A stretch of DNA of 64,000 nt from Mesorhizobium sp. AR02 (GTDB lineage Bacteria > Pseudomonadota > Alphaproteobacteria > Rhizobiales > Rhizobiaceae), in assembly GCF_024746835.1 (NCBI RefSeq), contig NZ_CP080531.1, positions 7,212,001 through 7,276,000 on the forward strand, given 5' to 3'. The translations under genes were made by a program, and so were the position numbers. This document shows, one piece after another, positions 54,885-62,902 of this stretch (within the stretch, counting starts at the first letter, position 1; each line of letters opens with the position of its first letter). The notes below the pieces were generated by a model. That model saw only the letters and a list, made by a program, of their open reading frames with translations, was not told where the DNA came from and did not search any database.

Positions 54885-55643
54885 TTACTTCTTCTGCTGA
54901 TATTTCCGGGTCGTGCGATTGAAGACATAGTCCGTCGTGTAGCCGGCGCCGGCGCCGCGAAAATTCACGGAAATGATGTCCTTGCCGTGCTCCACCCCCT
55001 TCTGGACATTCATGTAGATGGGCGTCATCAGCATGCCTGCGTTGCAATCATCGTCGCCGAAGCGGATTTGCTGGACGATCTTGCCGCTGCTCTTTTTGAT
55101 GACCTGCATTTTCGTCATGCAGATGCCGGCGCTGGTGTTCGCGTAGACGCCGGCGAACCTGTCGGCGGCGGTCTCCGCCCAGAAGGGTATCTCGACGGTG
55201 CCGTCGATCTTTGCGTCGCCAGTGTCATCGAAGCTCGCGACCTTCTTGAGAAGGACGGGCAATTTGTCGGCGCCCTTGCTCCAGCTTCCCGACGCGCCGT
55301 CCGCGTTGACATCGAGAGTAAACGGGCAGCCGGCGGTATCGACTGGCGTCTTTGATCCCATCACCAAGACCCGGTCGAATTCCTTGTCGTCCGCGATCTC
55401 GCAAAGCGAGATTTTGGTGCCGTTGACGGTGCCGTACAGGGCAATCGGCCTCTGCTTTGCGTTGTAAAAGTAACTTCCCTCGACGGTAATGCCGCTGCCG
55501 AAACTGTCATATCTCTGCAGCGACAGATGGACCGGATCAGGCCCGACGGTTCCTTCGTAGTTTTCGACCTGATACCAGCCCGCGACGGCTTCCCCGGTCA
55601 GCAACAAAACGCAAAAGAGTGCCGATATGAGCCGTTTTCCCAT
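54885..55643 (-). CDS. Secreted protein of unknown function
   Basis: 252 residues with a clear signal peptide (MGKRLISALFCVLLLTGEAVA). The mature protein is mostly beta-strand-like, with scattered cysteines (SLCEIADD, AGCPFTL, AGICMTK, DDDCNAG) that could form two disulfides. No family recognised. It converges on mutL, with 19 bases between, and is monocistronic. Probably periplasmic. Confidence 0.75.
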   Translation of the reverse strand: MGKRLISALFCVLLLTGEAVAGWYQVENYEGTVGPDPVHLSLQRYDSFGSGITVEGSYFYNAKQRPIALYGTVNGTKISLCEIADDKEFDRVLVMGSKTPVDTAGCPFTLDVNADGASGSWSKGADKLPVLLKKVASFDDTGDAKIDGTVEIPFWAETAADRFAGVYANTSAGICMTKMQVIKKSSGKIVQQIRFGDDDCNAGMLMTPIYMNVQKGVEHGKDIISVNFRGAGAGYTTDYVFNRTTRKYQQKK

Positions 55644-55752
55644 TCCGTCCCCCAGTGAAAGCGGCTCACCATAACGGCCCTTCCTCTGGGTGTCTGCATG
55701 CCGGCGGATACGGTTTCCACTTTGAGTCTGCAGACGCCTCCAACCTTCTATT

Positions 55753-56646
55753 CTACCTCTTCAAATTCACCACGATGACGCCGCCGAGCGCCAGCGCACC
55801 GCCGAGGATGCCGAGCAGCGTCGGCACTTCGCCCAGCCAGAAGAAGCCGATCAGGGCGGACATCGGCGAGACCAGATAGAGAAAGTTCGATGCGCGCGCT
55901 GCCGGCAGGCGCGACAGGGCCGTCGCCCAGGCGGCGTAGGCGATCAGGCTCGGCACGATGCCGAGAAAGATCACGGCGCCGAGGCCGGCGGTGTTGGCAA
56001 CTGCAGCCTGTGCAAAGCCGCTTGGCAGAAACGGTGACAGGCAAAGTGCGCCAAGGATCATGTTCGAGGCCGAGATGGTCAGCGGGTGATGACGGGCAAA
56101 GAGCGGCTTCTGGACGATGGTGTTGACGGCCGAGCACAGCGCGGAGCCAAGAACCAGCAGCGCACCGGCATTGAAGTGCAGGCCATTCCCGTCTGCCATC
56201 GCTATGACCCCGATGCCGGCGAAGGATATCGCTGTACCGGCCCAGGCCCACCTTGAAAAGCGTTCGCCGAGCAGAGCCATCGCCATGATGGCGGTGAAGA
56301 TCGGGCTGACATTGATGATGAAGCCGGCGGCACCGGCCGAGATAGTCAGTTCGCCGAAGTTGAGCATGACAGTGTAGAGCGCGACGAAAATTGCCCCGCC
56401 AAAGACGAGGCGCCACACCTCGTCGAGCCTGGGCAGCGCCGGACGCTTGACGGCAAGGAAGATCGCCGCCGGCACCGCGGCGATGGCAAAGCGCAGGGCG
56501 CCCAGTTCCAGCGGCCCAAAGGCTGCGAGGCCGGCGCGGATCGCGGGAAAGGCGGACGCCCAGCCGACCACAGTCAGCGCCACGGCGATGGCGGCCGTGG
56601 TGTCCATGCGCTGTGTCTGTTTCAACGTGCCCGTCATCGCGCTCAT
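55753..56646 (-). CDS. DMT superfamily transporter with two EamA domains
   Basis: 297 residues from ATG 56646 (GAGG upstream); the open frame extends 21 codons further. Ten hydrophobic segments in two EamA repeats (ALTVVGWASAFPAIRAGLA at the start of the first; VLGSALCSAVNTIVQKPLF at the start of the second). Relatives export amino acids or metabolites. It is divergent from a GcvA-like LysR regulator, which probably controls it. Confidence 0.88.
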   Translation of the reverse strand: MSAMTGTLKQTQRMDTTAAIAVALTVVGWASAFPAIRAGLAAFGPLELGALRFAIAAVPAAIFLAVKRPALPRLDEVWRLVFGGAIFVALYTVMLNFGELTISAGAAGFIINVSPIFTAIMAMALLGERFSRWAWAGTAISFAGIGVIAMADGNGLHFNAGALLVLGSALCSAVNTIVQKPLFARHHPLTISASNMILGALCLSPFLPSGFAQAAVANTAGLGAVIFLGIVPSLIAYAAWATALSRLPAARASNFLYLVSPMSALIGFFWLGEVPTLLGILGGALALGGVIVVNLKR

Positions 56647-56731
56647 CTCACTATCCTCGTGCTCTTGCGTCCTGAAACGCACAAAACGCCTTTTCCAGCC
56701 TGTTGACAAACGACCAAATCGAGGATCACCT

Positions 56732-57664
56732 GTGACTATGGATCACAGCTCGGACACAATGGTGCCGCTCGAAACCTTGCGCGCCTTCGACGCGGCGGCG
56801 CGCACGGGCAGTTTTTCGGCGGCGGCCGAAAAACTCAACATCACCCATGGCGCCGTCAGCCGGCAGATCGCCAAGCTCGAGGACTGGCTCGGGCTGAAAG
56901 TGTTCGACCGCGGCGCGCGTGGCGTCTCGCTGACGATCGAAGGAAACCGGTTGCATCTGCGCACGGCGGAAGCTTTCGCGCTGATATCGAGCCATTCCGA
57001 CCGCTGGGTCGAGCCGCGCGGCACGGCGGTGGTCCGGCTGACCTCGATCCCCTCGGTCAGCGGGCTGTGGCTGATGCCGCGCATGGCGGCACTGGAGAAC
57101 AATCCCACCAAGCTGCGCATCGTGCTCGATGTCGACATCCGCCAGGCCGACCTTGCCGATGAAGGCATCGACCTGTCGATCCGCTGTGGCCGCGGCGGCA
57201 TTCCGGGCCGCATTTCGGTAAAACTTTTCGAGGAGCATGTCTTTCCCGTCGCCTCGCCGGAACTGGCACGCGAGATCGGCCGCGGCGACCCGGCCCGGCT
57301 GCTCAAATTTCCGCTGATCAACGATTCCGATGCCTCCGGCTGGCGTGCCTGGTTCGCGGCGCAAGGCATGGACTATCGCCCGCGCCCGCAGGACCGGCGA
57401 TTCGAGGACTATAATCTGGTGCTGGATGCCGCCGCCTATGGGCTCGGCATCGCCTTGGCGCGTCCGCCGCTGACCGGGCATCAGCTGCAGTCGGGCCGCA
57501 TCACCGCGGTCGACGAACGCACCGCGCTCAATCCGGTGTCCTATTGGCTCGACCGGCCGCTGGGACGGCCACGCACTGCCGCGGCCGACCTCGCCCGCCG
57601 CATTGCGCAGCAGGCCGGATTGGCGCCGGACAACATCGAGGCGTTCATCGAAGCCGAGCGATAG
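56732..57664 (+). CDS. LysR family regulator (GcvA-like), divergent from the DMT exporter
   Basis: 310 residues from GTG 56732, seven bases after GAGGA; ATG 56738 two codons later is nearly as likely. The frame is open far upstream, but that part is antisense to the exporter. Helix-turn-helix: FDAAARTGSFSAAAEKLNITHGAVSRQIAKLE. Effector domain with WLMPRMAALE and DYNLVLDAAAYGLGIALARPP. By position it regulates the exporter gene. Confidence 0.87.
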   Translation: MTMDHSSDTMVPLETLRAFDAAARTGSFSAAAEKLNITHGAVSRQIAKLEDWLGLKVFDRGARGVSLTIEGNRLHLRTAEAFALISSHSDRWVEPRGTAVVRLTSIPSVSGLWLMPRMAALENNPTKLRIVLDVDIRQADLADEGIDLSIRCGRGGIPGRISVKLFEEHVFPVASPELAREIGRGDPARLLKFPLINDSDASGWRAWFAAQGMDYRPRPQDRRFEDYNLVLDAAAYGLGIALARPPLTGHQLQSGRITAVDERTALNPVSYWLDRPLGRPRTAAADLARRIAQQAGLAPDNIEAFIEAER

Positions 57665-57692
57665 GTCTGCTGGCCTATCCCCGATTCGACGC

Positions 57693-58281
57693 TCAGCGAA
57701 GCAACAGCAGAACGAACCCAAAGATCATGGTTGCCAACAAACCGGTCATGATCGAGACAAAGCCGATCCTCACCAGCAGGCCCTCGGGGTTCGGTGCCCG
57801 CGTGGGATTGGCTGGCAGGCCTTCGCCGTCCCGCCGGCGTAGCCAGGGCAGCGGCGTTTTGCGGGACTGGCGCCTGTGGCGGGATGAACGACAGCAAGGA
57901 CACCCCCGCGGCCCTGACGGGAGCGTTGTCATTGGCCGTTGCCGAGGGCGGCAAGGCGCCACGCTGCGTTTCGGCTTGCGGCTCAGCTCTCCTCGTCACG
58001 ACCGTTGCCAACACCGCCTCGTCCCTCGCCTCAAGCTGGGCCTGATAGGCCTCGACGATGCCGGAAGAAGCAATCTGCTGCGACTTGACCGCCATCGGTG
58101 CTGCGGGCATCGCCAACAAAGCGGGCGCCGCGCGTTGGGCAAACAAAGAGGGCGCGGCGGGCTGGACCAGTTCCCTGACCAGCGCCGTCCTGACCGGATC
58201 GGCTTTCGCCAACGGCACAGGTTGCGGCGTCATCGCCTCCTTGAGCAAGGAAGCCAGGCGGGCGGAAGAAATATCCATCAT
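57693..58281 (-). pseudogene. Ala/Pro-rich membrane-anchored protein, probably frameshifted
   Basis: The first frame (from 58281, MMDISSARLASLLKEA) gives a Pro/Ala-rich protein up to SFIPPQAPVPQ. After that it turns into arginine-rich nonsense. The next frame carries PLPWLRRRDGEGLPANP and ends with a clear C-terminal membrane helix (GFVSIMTGLLATMIFGFVL). Removing one A from the AAAA at 57857-57860 (TTTT on the plus strand) joins them as APVPQTPLPWLRRR. I infer a single tail-anchored protein of about 195 residues broken by a one-base insertion, real or a sequencing error. Family unknown. Confidence 0.5.
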
Positions 58282-58406
58282 GCCCCCGATAAAAGCGCTT
58301 TTCAGCGTGTCCTAGCGCCTCAGCATTGTCCGAGGCTTGTCGCAAGCTTGACCTGGCCGGCGATTTGTGGCGATGAAATCTGCATGAACCTCGGCACCAC
58401 CGCATG

Positions 58407-58637
58407 ATGAACCGTTTCGAAGGCCCGGGCGGCAAGGAAGCCCGCATCCGCTACCTCGATGGCGATTTCCAGGTCACCAGCCCCGGCTCGTTCGTGCGCT
58501 GCGCGGTGACTGGGGAAAACATCCCCTTGGATGAGCTGAAATACTGGAGCGTCGCCAGGCAGGAGCCCTACGCCAGCGCCACCGCTTCGCTGCGCCGGGA
58601 AATCGAGATGCATCCGGAGCTGCGAAAGCGTAGCTAA
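58407..58637 (+). CDS. DUF2093 family protein
   Basis: 76 residues (MNRFEGPGGKEARIRYLDGD...); a second ATG one codon upstream is also possible. DUF2093 proteins are small, conserved in alphaproteobacteria and of unknown function, with the core SPGSFVRCAVTGENIPLDEL. It is commonly beside lpxK, and here the two genes converge and overlap by four bases. Confidence 0.88.
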   Translation: MNRFEGPGGKEARIRYLDGDFQVTSPGSFVRCAVTGENIPLDELKYWSVARQEPYASATASLRREIEMHPELRKRS

Positions 58638-59659
58638 CCCCGCAGCTTGCGCTGGCGCCAGGCATCGAGCGTTTCCTCGATGATGCGTTCGGGCACGTGG
58701 TCGAGCTCGAAAACCGTATCGATTTCCAGCACCTCGAGTTTGTCGAGAAAATCCTGTGAGGCGCCGTGGCGTAACCGGGCAGCGTCCTTGGCCGTGGTGA
58801 TGAGCCCGAGACCTTCGGCGCGCGCCGTCGTCGCCAGTTCGGCCAGCTCATCCTCGGCGTAGAAATGATGGTCCGGAAAGGGTTTTGGGAGAACCACCTC
58901 ACCGCCGGCCTCGCGCACCGTGTCGAAGAATTTGTCGGGATGACCGATGCCGGCGAAGGCGAGGAACCGCTTGCCGGCAAGCCCCGCCTTGCTGCTTGGC
59001 TCCGTATGGGCCTCGAAGATCGGCCGGCCTGCGCGCGCCGCCTGGCGCACCACGGCGTCGGCCGCGCTGCCTTCGCCCATTTTCAACAGCCCGCTGGTAA
59101 AGACCAGTTGGTCGACGATTTTGGCCCGAAGCGGACCGCCCGGAATGACGCGGCCATTGCCGATGCCGTAGCGGGCATCGACCACGACCAGCGCGTAGTC
59201 AATATGGATGCGCGCGCTCTGAAAACCATCATCCATGATCAGGAAATCGCAGCCGTGCTTTTCCAACAGCAGCCGGGCGCCGGCGGCGCGGTTCGGTGTC
59301 ACCGCAACCGGGGCGTGTTCGGCCAGAAGCAACGGCTCGTCGCCGACATGCTTGGCACTGTCGTGGTGGGAATCGACGACATGCGGCTCGGCAAACGAGC
59401 CGCCATGGCCGCGCGACAGGAAACCGGGTTTGAGATGCATGCGCTTGGCCTGTTGCGCGAGCGCGATGGCGACCGGCGTCTTGCCGGTGCCGCCGACGGT
59501 GAAATTGCCGATGCACAGGACCGGCGCCTCGATCTTCTCGCGCCGCGCCCGCCGCATGCCGCGACCGGCAACAAGCGCATAGACGGCCGACAGCGGCGAC
59601 AGCGCCAGGACTTTCCAGTCCGGCTCTTCCCACCAGAATGGTGGTGCTTCGGAGGCCAC
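58634..59659 (-). CDS. lpxK: Tetraacyldisaccharide 4'-kinase LpxK
   Basis: 341 residues. It phosphorylates the 4' position of the lipid A disaccharide at the inner membrane. An N-terminal hydrophobic patch (LALSPLSAVYALVAG) precedes the P-loop CIGNFTVGGTGKTPV, and MDDGFQSARIHIDYALVVVD is the second hallmark. It starts one base after the kdtA stop, so the two are co-translated in the lipid A operon. Confidence 0.96.
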   Translation of the reverse strand: MASEAPPFWWEEPDWKVLALSPLSAVYALVAGRGMRRARREKIEAPVLCIGNFTVGGTGKTPVAIALAQQAKRMHLKPGFLSRGHGGSFAEPHVVDSHHDSAKHVGDEPLLLAEHAPVAVTPNRAAGARLLLEKHGCDFLIMDDGFQSARIHIDYALVVVDARYGIGNGRVIPGGPLRAKIVDQLVFTSGLLKMGEGSAADAVVRQAARAGRPIFEAHTEPSSKAGLAGKRFLAFAGIGHPDKFFDTVREAGGEVVLPKPFPDHHFYAEDELAELATTARAEGLGLITTAKDAARLRHGASQDFLDKLEVLEIDTVFELDHVPERIIEETLDAWRQRKLRG

Positions 59660-59660
59660 G

Positions 59661-60977
59661 TTAGCGCCCGTTGGCGCCCTTCAGGCGCGACTTGACGACC
59701 AGCGGCTGGATGTAGGGCTCGAGCGATTTCAGCGTGCGCGCCAGCGCGCCGCGCATCTCATCGACGGTCGCGATCCCCGCCGCCATCATCTCGTGACGCG
59801 CCACTTCGTTGGTCAAAAGGAAGTTGACGGCGCCGGCCAGCATGTCGCGATCGCGCACCAGCTTGGCGCCGCCGCTGTCGATCAGGCGCTGATAGGCTTC
59901 ACGGAAATTCTGCACATTGCGCCCGGCAAGAACCGCGGTGTCGAGCATGGCCGGCTCAAGCGGATTCTGGCCGCCCTCTGAGGTCAGCGAGCGGCCGACG
60001 AAGGCGATTTCGGTCAACCGAAGATAGAGCCCCATCTCGCCGATCGTATCGCCGAGCAAAATATCGGTGTCCGGCCCGATACGGTCGCCCTTGCTGCGCC
60101 GCGCGACCTTCAGCCCCATGCCTGAAATCTGCGCGGCAAGCGCCTCGGCGCGATCGGGGTGGCGCGGAACGACGATCGTCAGCAAGCCATGGTGACGCTT
60201 GTGCAGCGTCGCGTGGACCTCCGCCGCGACCACTTCCTCGCCGTCATGGGTCGAGATCGCCGCCCAGGTCGGTCGGCCACCGATCTGCCGCTGCAAACTG
60301 GCCAGTACCCGTTCGTCGACCGGCGGCGGGTTGGTGTCGACCTTGAGGTTGCCCGACACCGTGACCGGCCGGGCACCGAGCGCGCGAAAACGCTCGCCGT
60401 CGACATCGGACTGGGCAACGACATGGGCAAGGTTCTCGAATAGCGCCTCGGCGATGTTGGCGCGCTTCTTCCACGAGGTGAACGAGCGGTCGGACAGCCT
60501 GCCATTGACCAGCACCTGCGGCACGTGGCGCGCGCCAAGCTCGAGGATGGTCATCGGCCAGATCTCGGATTCGGCGATGATCGCCAGGTCCGGCCGCCAG
60601 TGATCGAGGAACCGGCTGACCGCCGGCTTCAGGTCGAGCGGCACATATTGGTGGATGATGCGGTCGCCGAGCCGCTCGTCGGCAACCTGGGCCGATGTCA
60701 CGGTGCCGGTCGTCAGCACGATGTTGACGCCATAGTCGAGGATGCTTTCGACCAGCGGCACGACGGCTATGGTCTCGCCGACGCTCGCGGCATGGATCCA
60801 GATCACCGGCCCTTCGGGGCGCGGGCGGCCGGCGACGCCGTAGCGCTCGCGGCGGCGGTTGCGGTCTTCCTTGCCGCGCGAGGTGCGCCAAGCGACGTAC
60901 GGTCCGACCAGCGGATAGGCCGCGGCACCGGCGAAACGGTATGCCGTCAGCATGGCGCGCGCCCAGCGACCGCTCAT
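59661..60977 (-). CDS. waaA: 3-deoxy-D-manno-octulosonic acid (Kdo) transferase
   Basis: 438 residues from ATG 60977, which overlaps the preceding stop as ATGA; the frame is open for 179 more codons upstream but those are antisense-like nonsense within the acyltransferase gene. It adds Kdo to lipid IVA. An N-terminal membrane anchor (MLTAYRFAGAAAYPLVGPYVAW) is followed by the GT30 domain with the catalytic glutamate in HAASVGETIAV, AESEIWP and GGQNPLEPA. Confidence 0.95.
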   Translation of the reverse strand: MSGRWARAMLTAYRFAGAAAYPLVGPYVAWRTSRGKEDRNRRRERYGVAGRPRPEGPVIWIHAASVGETIAVVPLVESILDYGVNIVLTTGTVTSAQVADERLGDRIIHQYVPLDLKPAVSRFLDHWRPDLAIIAESEIWPMTILELGARHVPQVLVNGRLSDRSFTSWKKRANIAEALFENLAHVVAQSDVDGERFRALGARPVTVSGNLKVDTNPPPVDERVLASLQRQIGGRPTWAAISTHDGEEVVAAEVHATLHKRHHGLLTIVVPRHPDRAEALAAQISGMGLKVARRSKGDRIGPDTDILLGDTIGEMGLYLRLTEIAFVGRSLTSEGGQNPLEPAMLDTAVLAGRNVQNFREAYQRLIDSGGAKLVRDRDMLAGAVNFLLTNEVARHEMMAAGIATVDEMRGALARTLKSLEPYIQPLVVKSRLKGANGR

Positions 60978-61765
60978 CGCCGGCCATCCACGAGACGGTA
61001 GGCCTCGGCCGTCGCGGCGTTGAGCGCGGTCGTGACTTCCTGGCGCTTGCGCTCCATTTCGGCGTCGTCGGCATCCGCCGCGACAAAGATCGGCGCGCCG
61101 ATGGTCACGGCGGAACGGCCGAAGGGCAGGTTGATGGTTGTCTTGTCCCAGCTCTTTTCCAGCACCTTGCGGCGGCTGGTGGCGATGGCGACAGGCAGCA
61201 GCGGCCTGCCCGAGAGGCGCGCCAGGAGAACGATACCGAGCCCTGCGTCGCGCGGCGTGCCGTGCGGAATGTCTGCGATCATGGCGACGTTCTTGCCTGC
61301 GGTGAGCGACTTTTTGAGGGCGATGAGGGCCTTGGCCCCACCCTTGTCGAGATGCCTGGCATTGTCGCGCCCGCCGGAACCGCGCACCGCCTCGATGCCA
61401 AATTTCTCCAGCATCAACGCGTTGAGCTCGGCATCGGCGCTGCGCGACACCATGGCGACCAGCGGTTTGCGCTTGGGATAATAGGCCGGCGTCAAAAGAT
61501 GCTGGCCATGCCACAAAGCGATGATGCCGGGCTCGAATTCGGCATAGGCGCCGCCCGAAAAGCGCGCAGATCCGGCGACCAGGGGGCTGGTCAGGCGAAC
61601 TAGCCGCACGAACTGCGCGAGCAGGCTGGCAATGGCGTTCTTGACGAATCGCGACTGCGCGAGCGGTTCACGCACCTTGCGCCAGAACGCCTTGGTCGCG
61701 CGGCTGCCGCCCCTGCCGGTGGGCGCGGCCTCGCTCGCTGGCCCTTTCGCCAGGTCATGCTCCAT
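60974..61765 (-). CDS. Lysophospholipid acyltransferase family protein (DUF374)
   Basis: 263 residues from ATG 61765; upstream open frame lies in the DUF4170 gene. The motifs IIALWHGQHLLTP and MIADIPHGTPRDAG are those of DUF374/acyltransferase proteins found beside kdtA in alphaproteobacteria. A role in adding an acyl chain to lipid A or a related lipid is plausible from context but unproven. A weak hydrophobic N-terminal region suggests membrane association. Confidence 0.87.
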   Translation of the reverse strand: MEHDLAKGPASEAAPTGRGGSRATKAFWRKVREPLAQSRFVKNAIASLLAQFVRLVRLTSPLVAGSARFSGGAYAEFEPGIIALWHGQHLLTPAYYPKRKPLVAMVSRSADAELNALMLEKFGIEAVRGSGGRDNARHLDKGGAKALIALKKSLTAGKNVAMIADIPHGTPRDAGLGIVLLARLSGRPLLPVAIATSRRKVLEKSWDKTTINLPFGRSAVTIGAPIFVAADADDAEMERKRQEVTTALNAATAEAYRLVDGRR

Positions 61766-61770
61766 CGAAG

Positions 61771-62016
61771 TCAACCGACGACCTTGCTGTCGGGATCCAG
61801 CAGACGGTGCAGATGAACGACGAAATAACGCATATGGGCATTGTCCACGCTGGCTTGCGCCTTGGCCTTCCACGCCGTGTGCGCGGATTGATAGTCCGGA
61901 TAGATACCGACAATGTCGAGCCCGTCGAGATCGCGGAACTCCGTGCCGCCAAGCTTCTTCAGTTCGCCGCCGAACACCAGATGCAAAAGCTGTTTCTTCC
62001 CGTCTTCCGCGGTCAT
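61771..62016 (-). CDS. DUF4170 family protein
   Basis: 81 residues: LHLVFGGELKKLGGTEFRDLDGLDIVGIYPDY and AHMRYFVVHLHRLLDP are typical of this small alphaproteobacterial family. Function unknown. It is consistently found next to the lipid A genes; here it ends five bases before the acyltransferase start. Confidence 0.86.
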   Translation of the reverse strand: MTAEDGKKQLLHLVFGGELKKLGGTEFRDLDGLDIVGIYPDYQSAHTAWKAKAQASVDNAHMRYFVVHLHRLLDPDSKVVG

Positions 62017-62092
62017 GTCGGTCCTTCACATATTGTGAGTTTGTGACAGGTCTAGACCAAAGCCGCCGACTTTGGAACCTGCGAATATGCTT

Positions 62093-62902
62093 TCACAGCC
62101 CGGCGATGACATCGACGAGTACCGCCAACAGCTCACCGCTGCCGGCGGCGAGCGCGCCGTGGCGGGTTACCTCGCCGGCAAAGAGCGGCGCGCGACCATG
62201 CGGGTCGAGCAACTGGCCGCCGGCCTCGCGCAGGATGAGATCGGCGGCGGCAATGTCCCAGTCATGCGCGTTCGGCTTGACGAAGGTGGCGTCGAGCGTG
62301 CCGTTGGCGATCATCGCCAGGCGGTAGGCAAGCGAGGGGCTGTAGGGCGCCCGTGTCAGCCGTTTCTGCCAGCCGGCCGGCACCAGGTCGATCAGCTGCT
62401 TCAGCCCGGAGATCTCGGCTTTGTCGCCAAGCGTGCGCACGCCAATACGCTTGCCGTTGCGGAATGCGCCCTGGCCGGGCAGCGCCCAGTAGGTCTCGTC
62501 CATCGCCGGACATTCGAGCACGCCGGCGAGCGTGCGGCCTTGTTCGACGACGGCAACGCTGACGCACCAGGTGCGCTGTCCCTCGAGGAAGCCGCGTGTG
62601 CCGTCGATCGGATCGACGACAAAGGTGCGGCGCGCTGAAAGCCGGGCCGGGTCGTCGACCGTTTCTTCCGACAGCCAGCCATAGTCCGGCCGCGCCGCCA
62701 GCAGCGTGCGGCGCAGATAGGCGTCCGCCGCATGATCGGCTTCGCTGACCGGCGAGGTGCCGCCCTTCATCCAGACTTGCGGGCTGTTGCCGAAGTAACG
62801 CATGGCGATGAGACCCGCCTCGCGGGCGGCGTCGCGCAGCAGCGGCAGATCACCAATGGCGCCAGAAGGGGTACCGGCAGCGGTCAGCTCATGCTCCGGC
62901 AA
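62093..62902 (-). CDS. Inositol monophosphatase / CysQ family phosphatase
   Basis: 269 residues. Lithium-sensitive phosphatase fold: WLSEET, DPIDGTRGFLEG and HDWDIAAADLILREAGG supply the metal-binding acids. In this context it is annotated as 3'(2'),5'-bisphosphate nucleotidase (CysQ), which removes PAP from sulfate assimilation, but inositol-type substrates cannot be excluded. Its start overlaps the end of the upstream TldD/PmbA gene by 14 bases. Confidence 0.88.
   Translation of the reverse strand: MPEHELTAAGTPSGAIGDLPLLRDAAREAGLIAMRYFGNSPQVWMKGGTSPVSEADHAADAYLRRTLLAARPDYGWLSEETVDDPARLSARRTFVVDPIDGTRGFLEGQRTWCVSVAVVEQGRTLAGVLECPAMDETYWALPGQGAFRNGKRIGVRTLGDKAEISGLKQLIDLVPAGWQKRLTRAPYSPSLAYRLAMIANGTLDATFVKPNAHDWDIAAADLILREAGGQLLDPHGRAPLFAGEVTRHGALAAGSGELLAVLVDVIAGL

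Noticed and set aside
58887..59695. Long open frames antisense to lpxK and kdtA
   Set aside because: Complementary to well-supported lipid A genes with intact motifs and operon coupling; they look like shadows.
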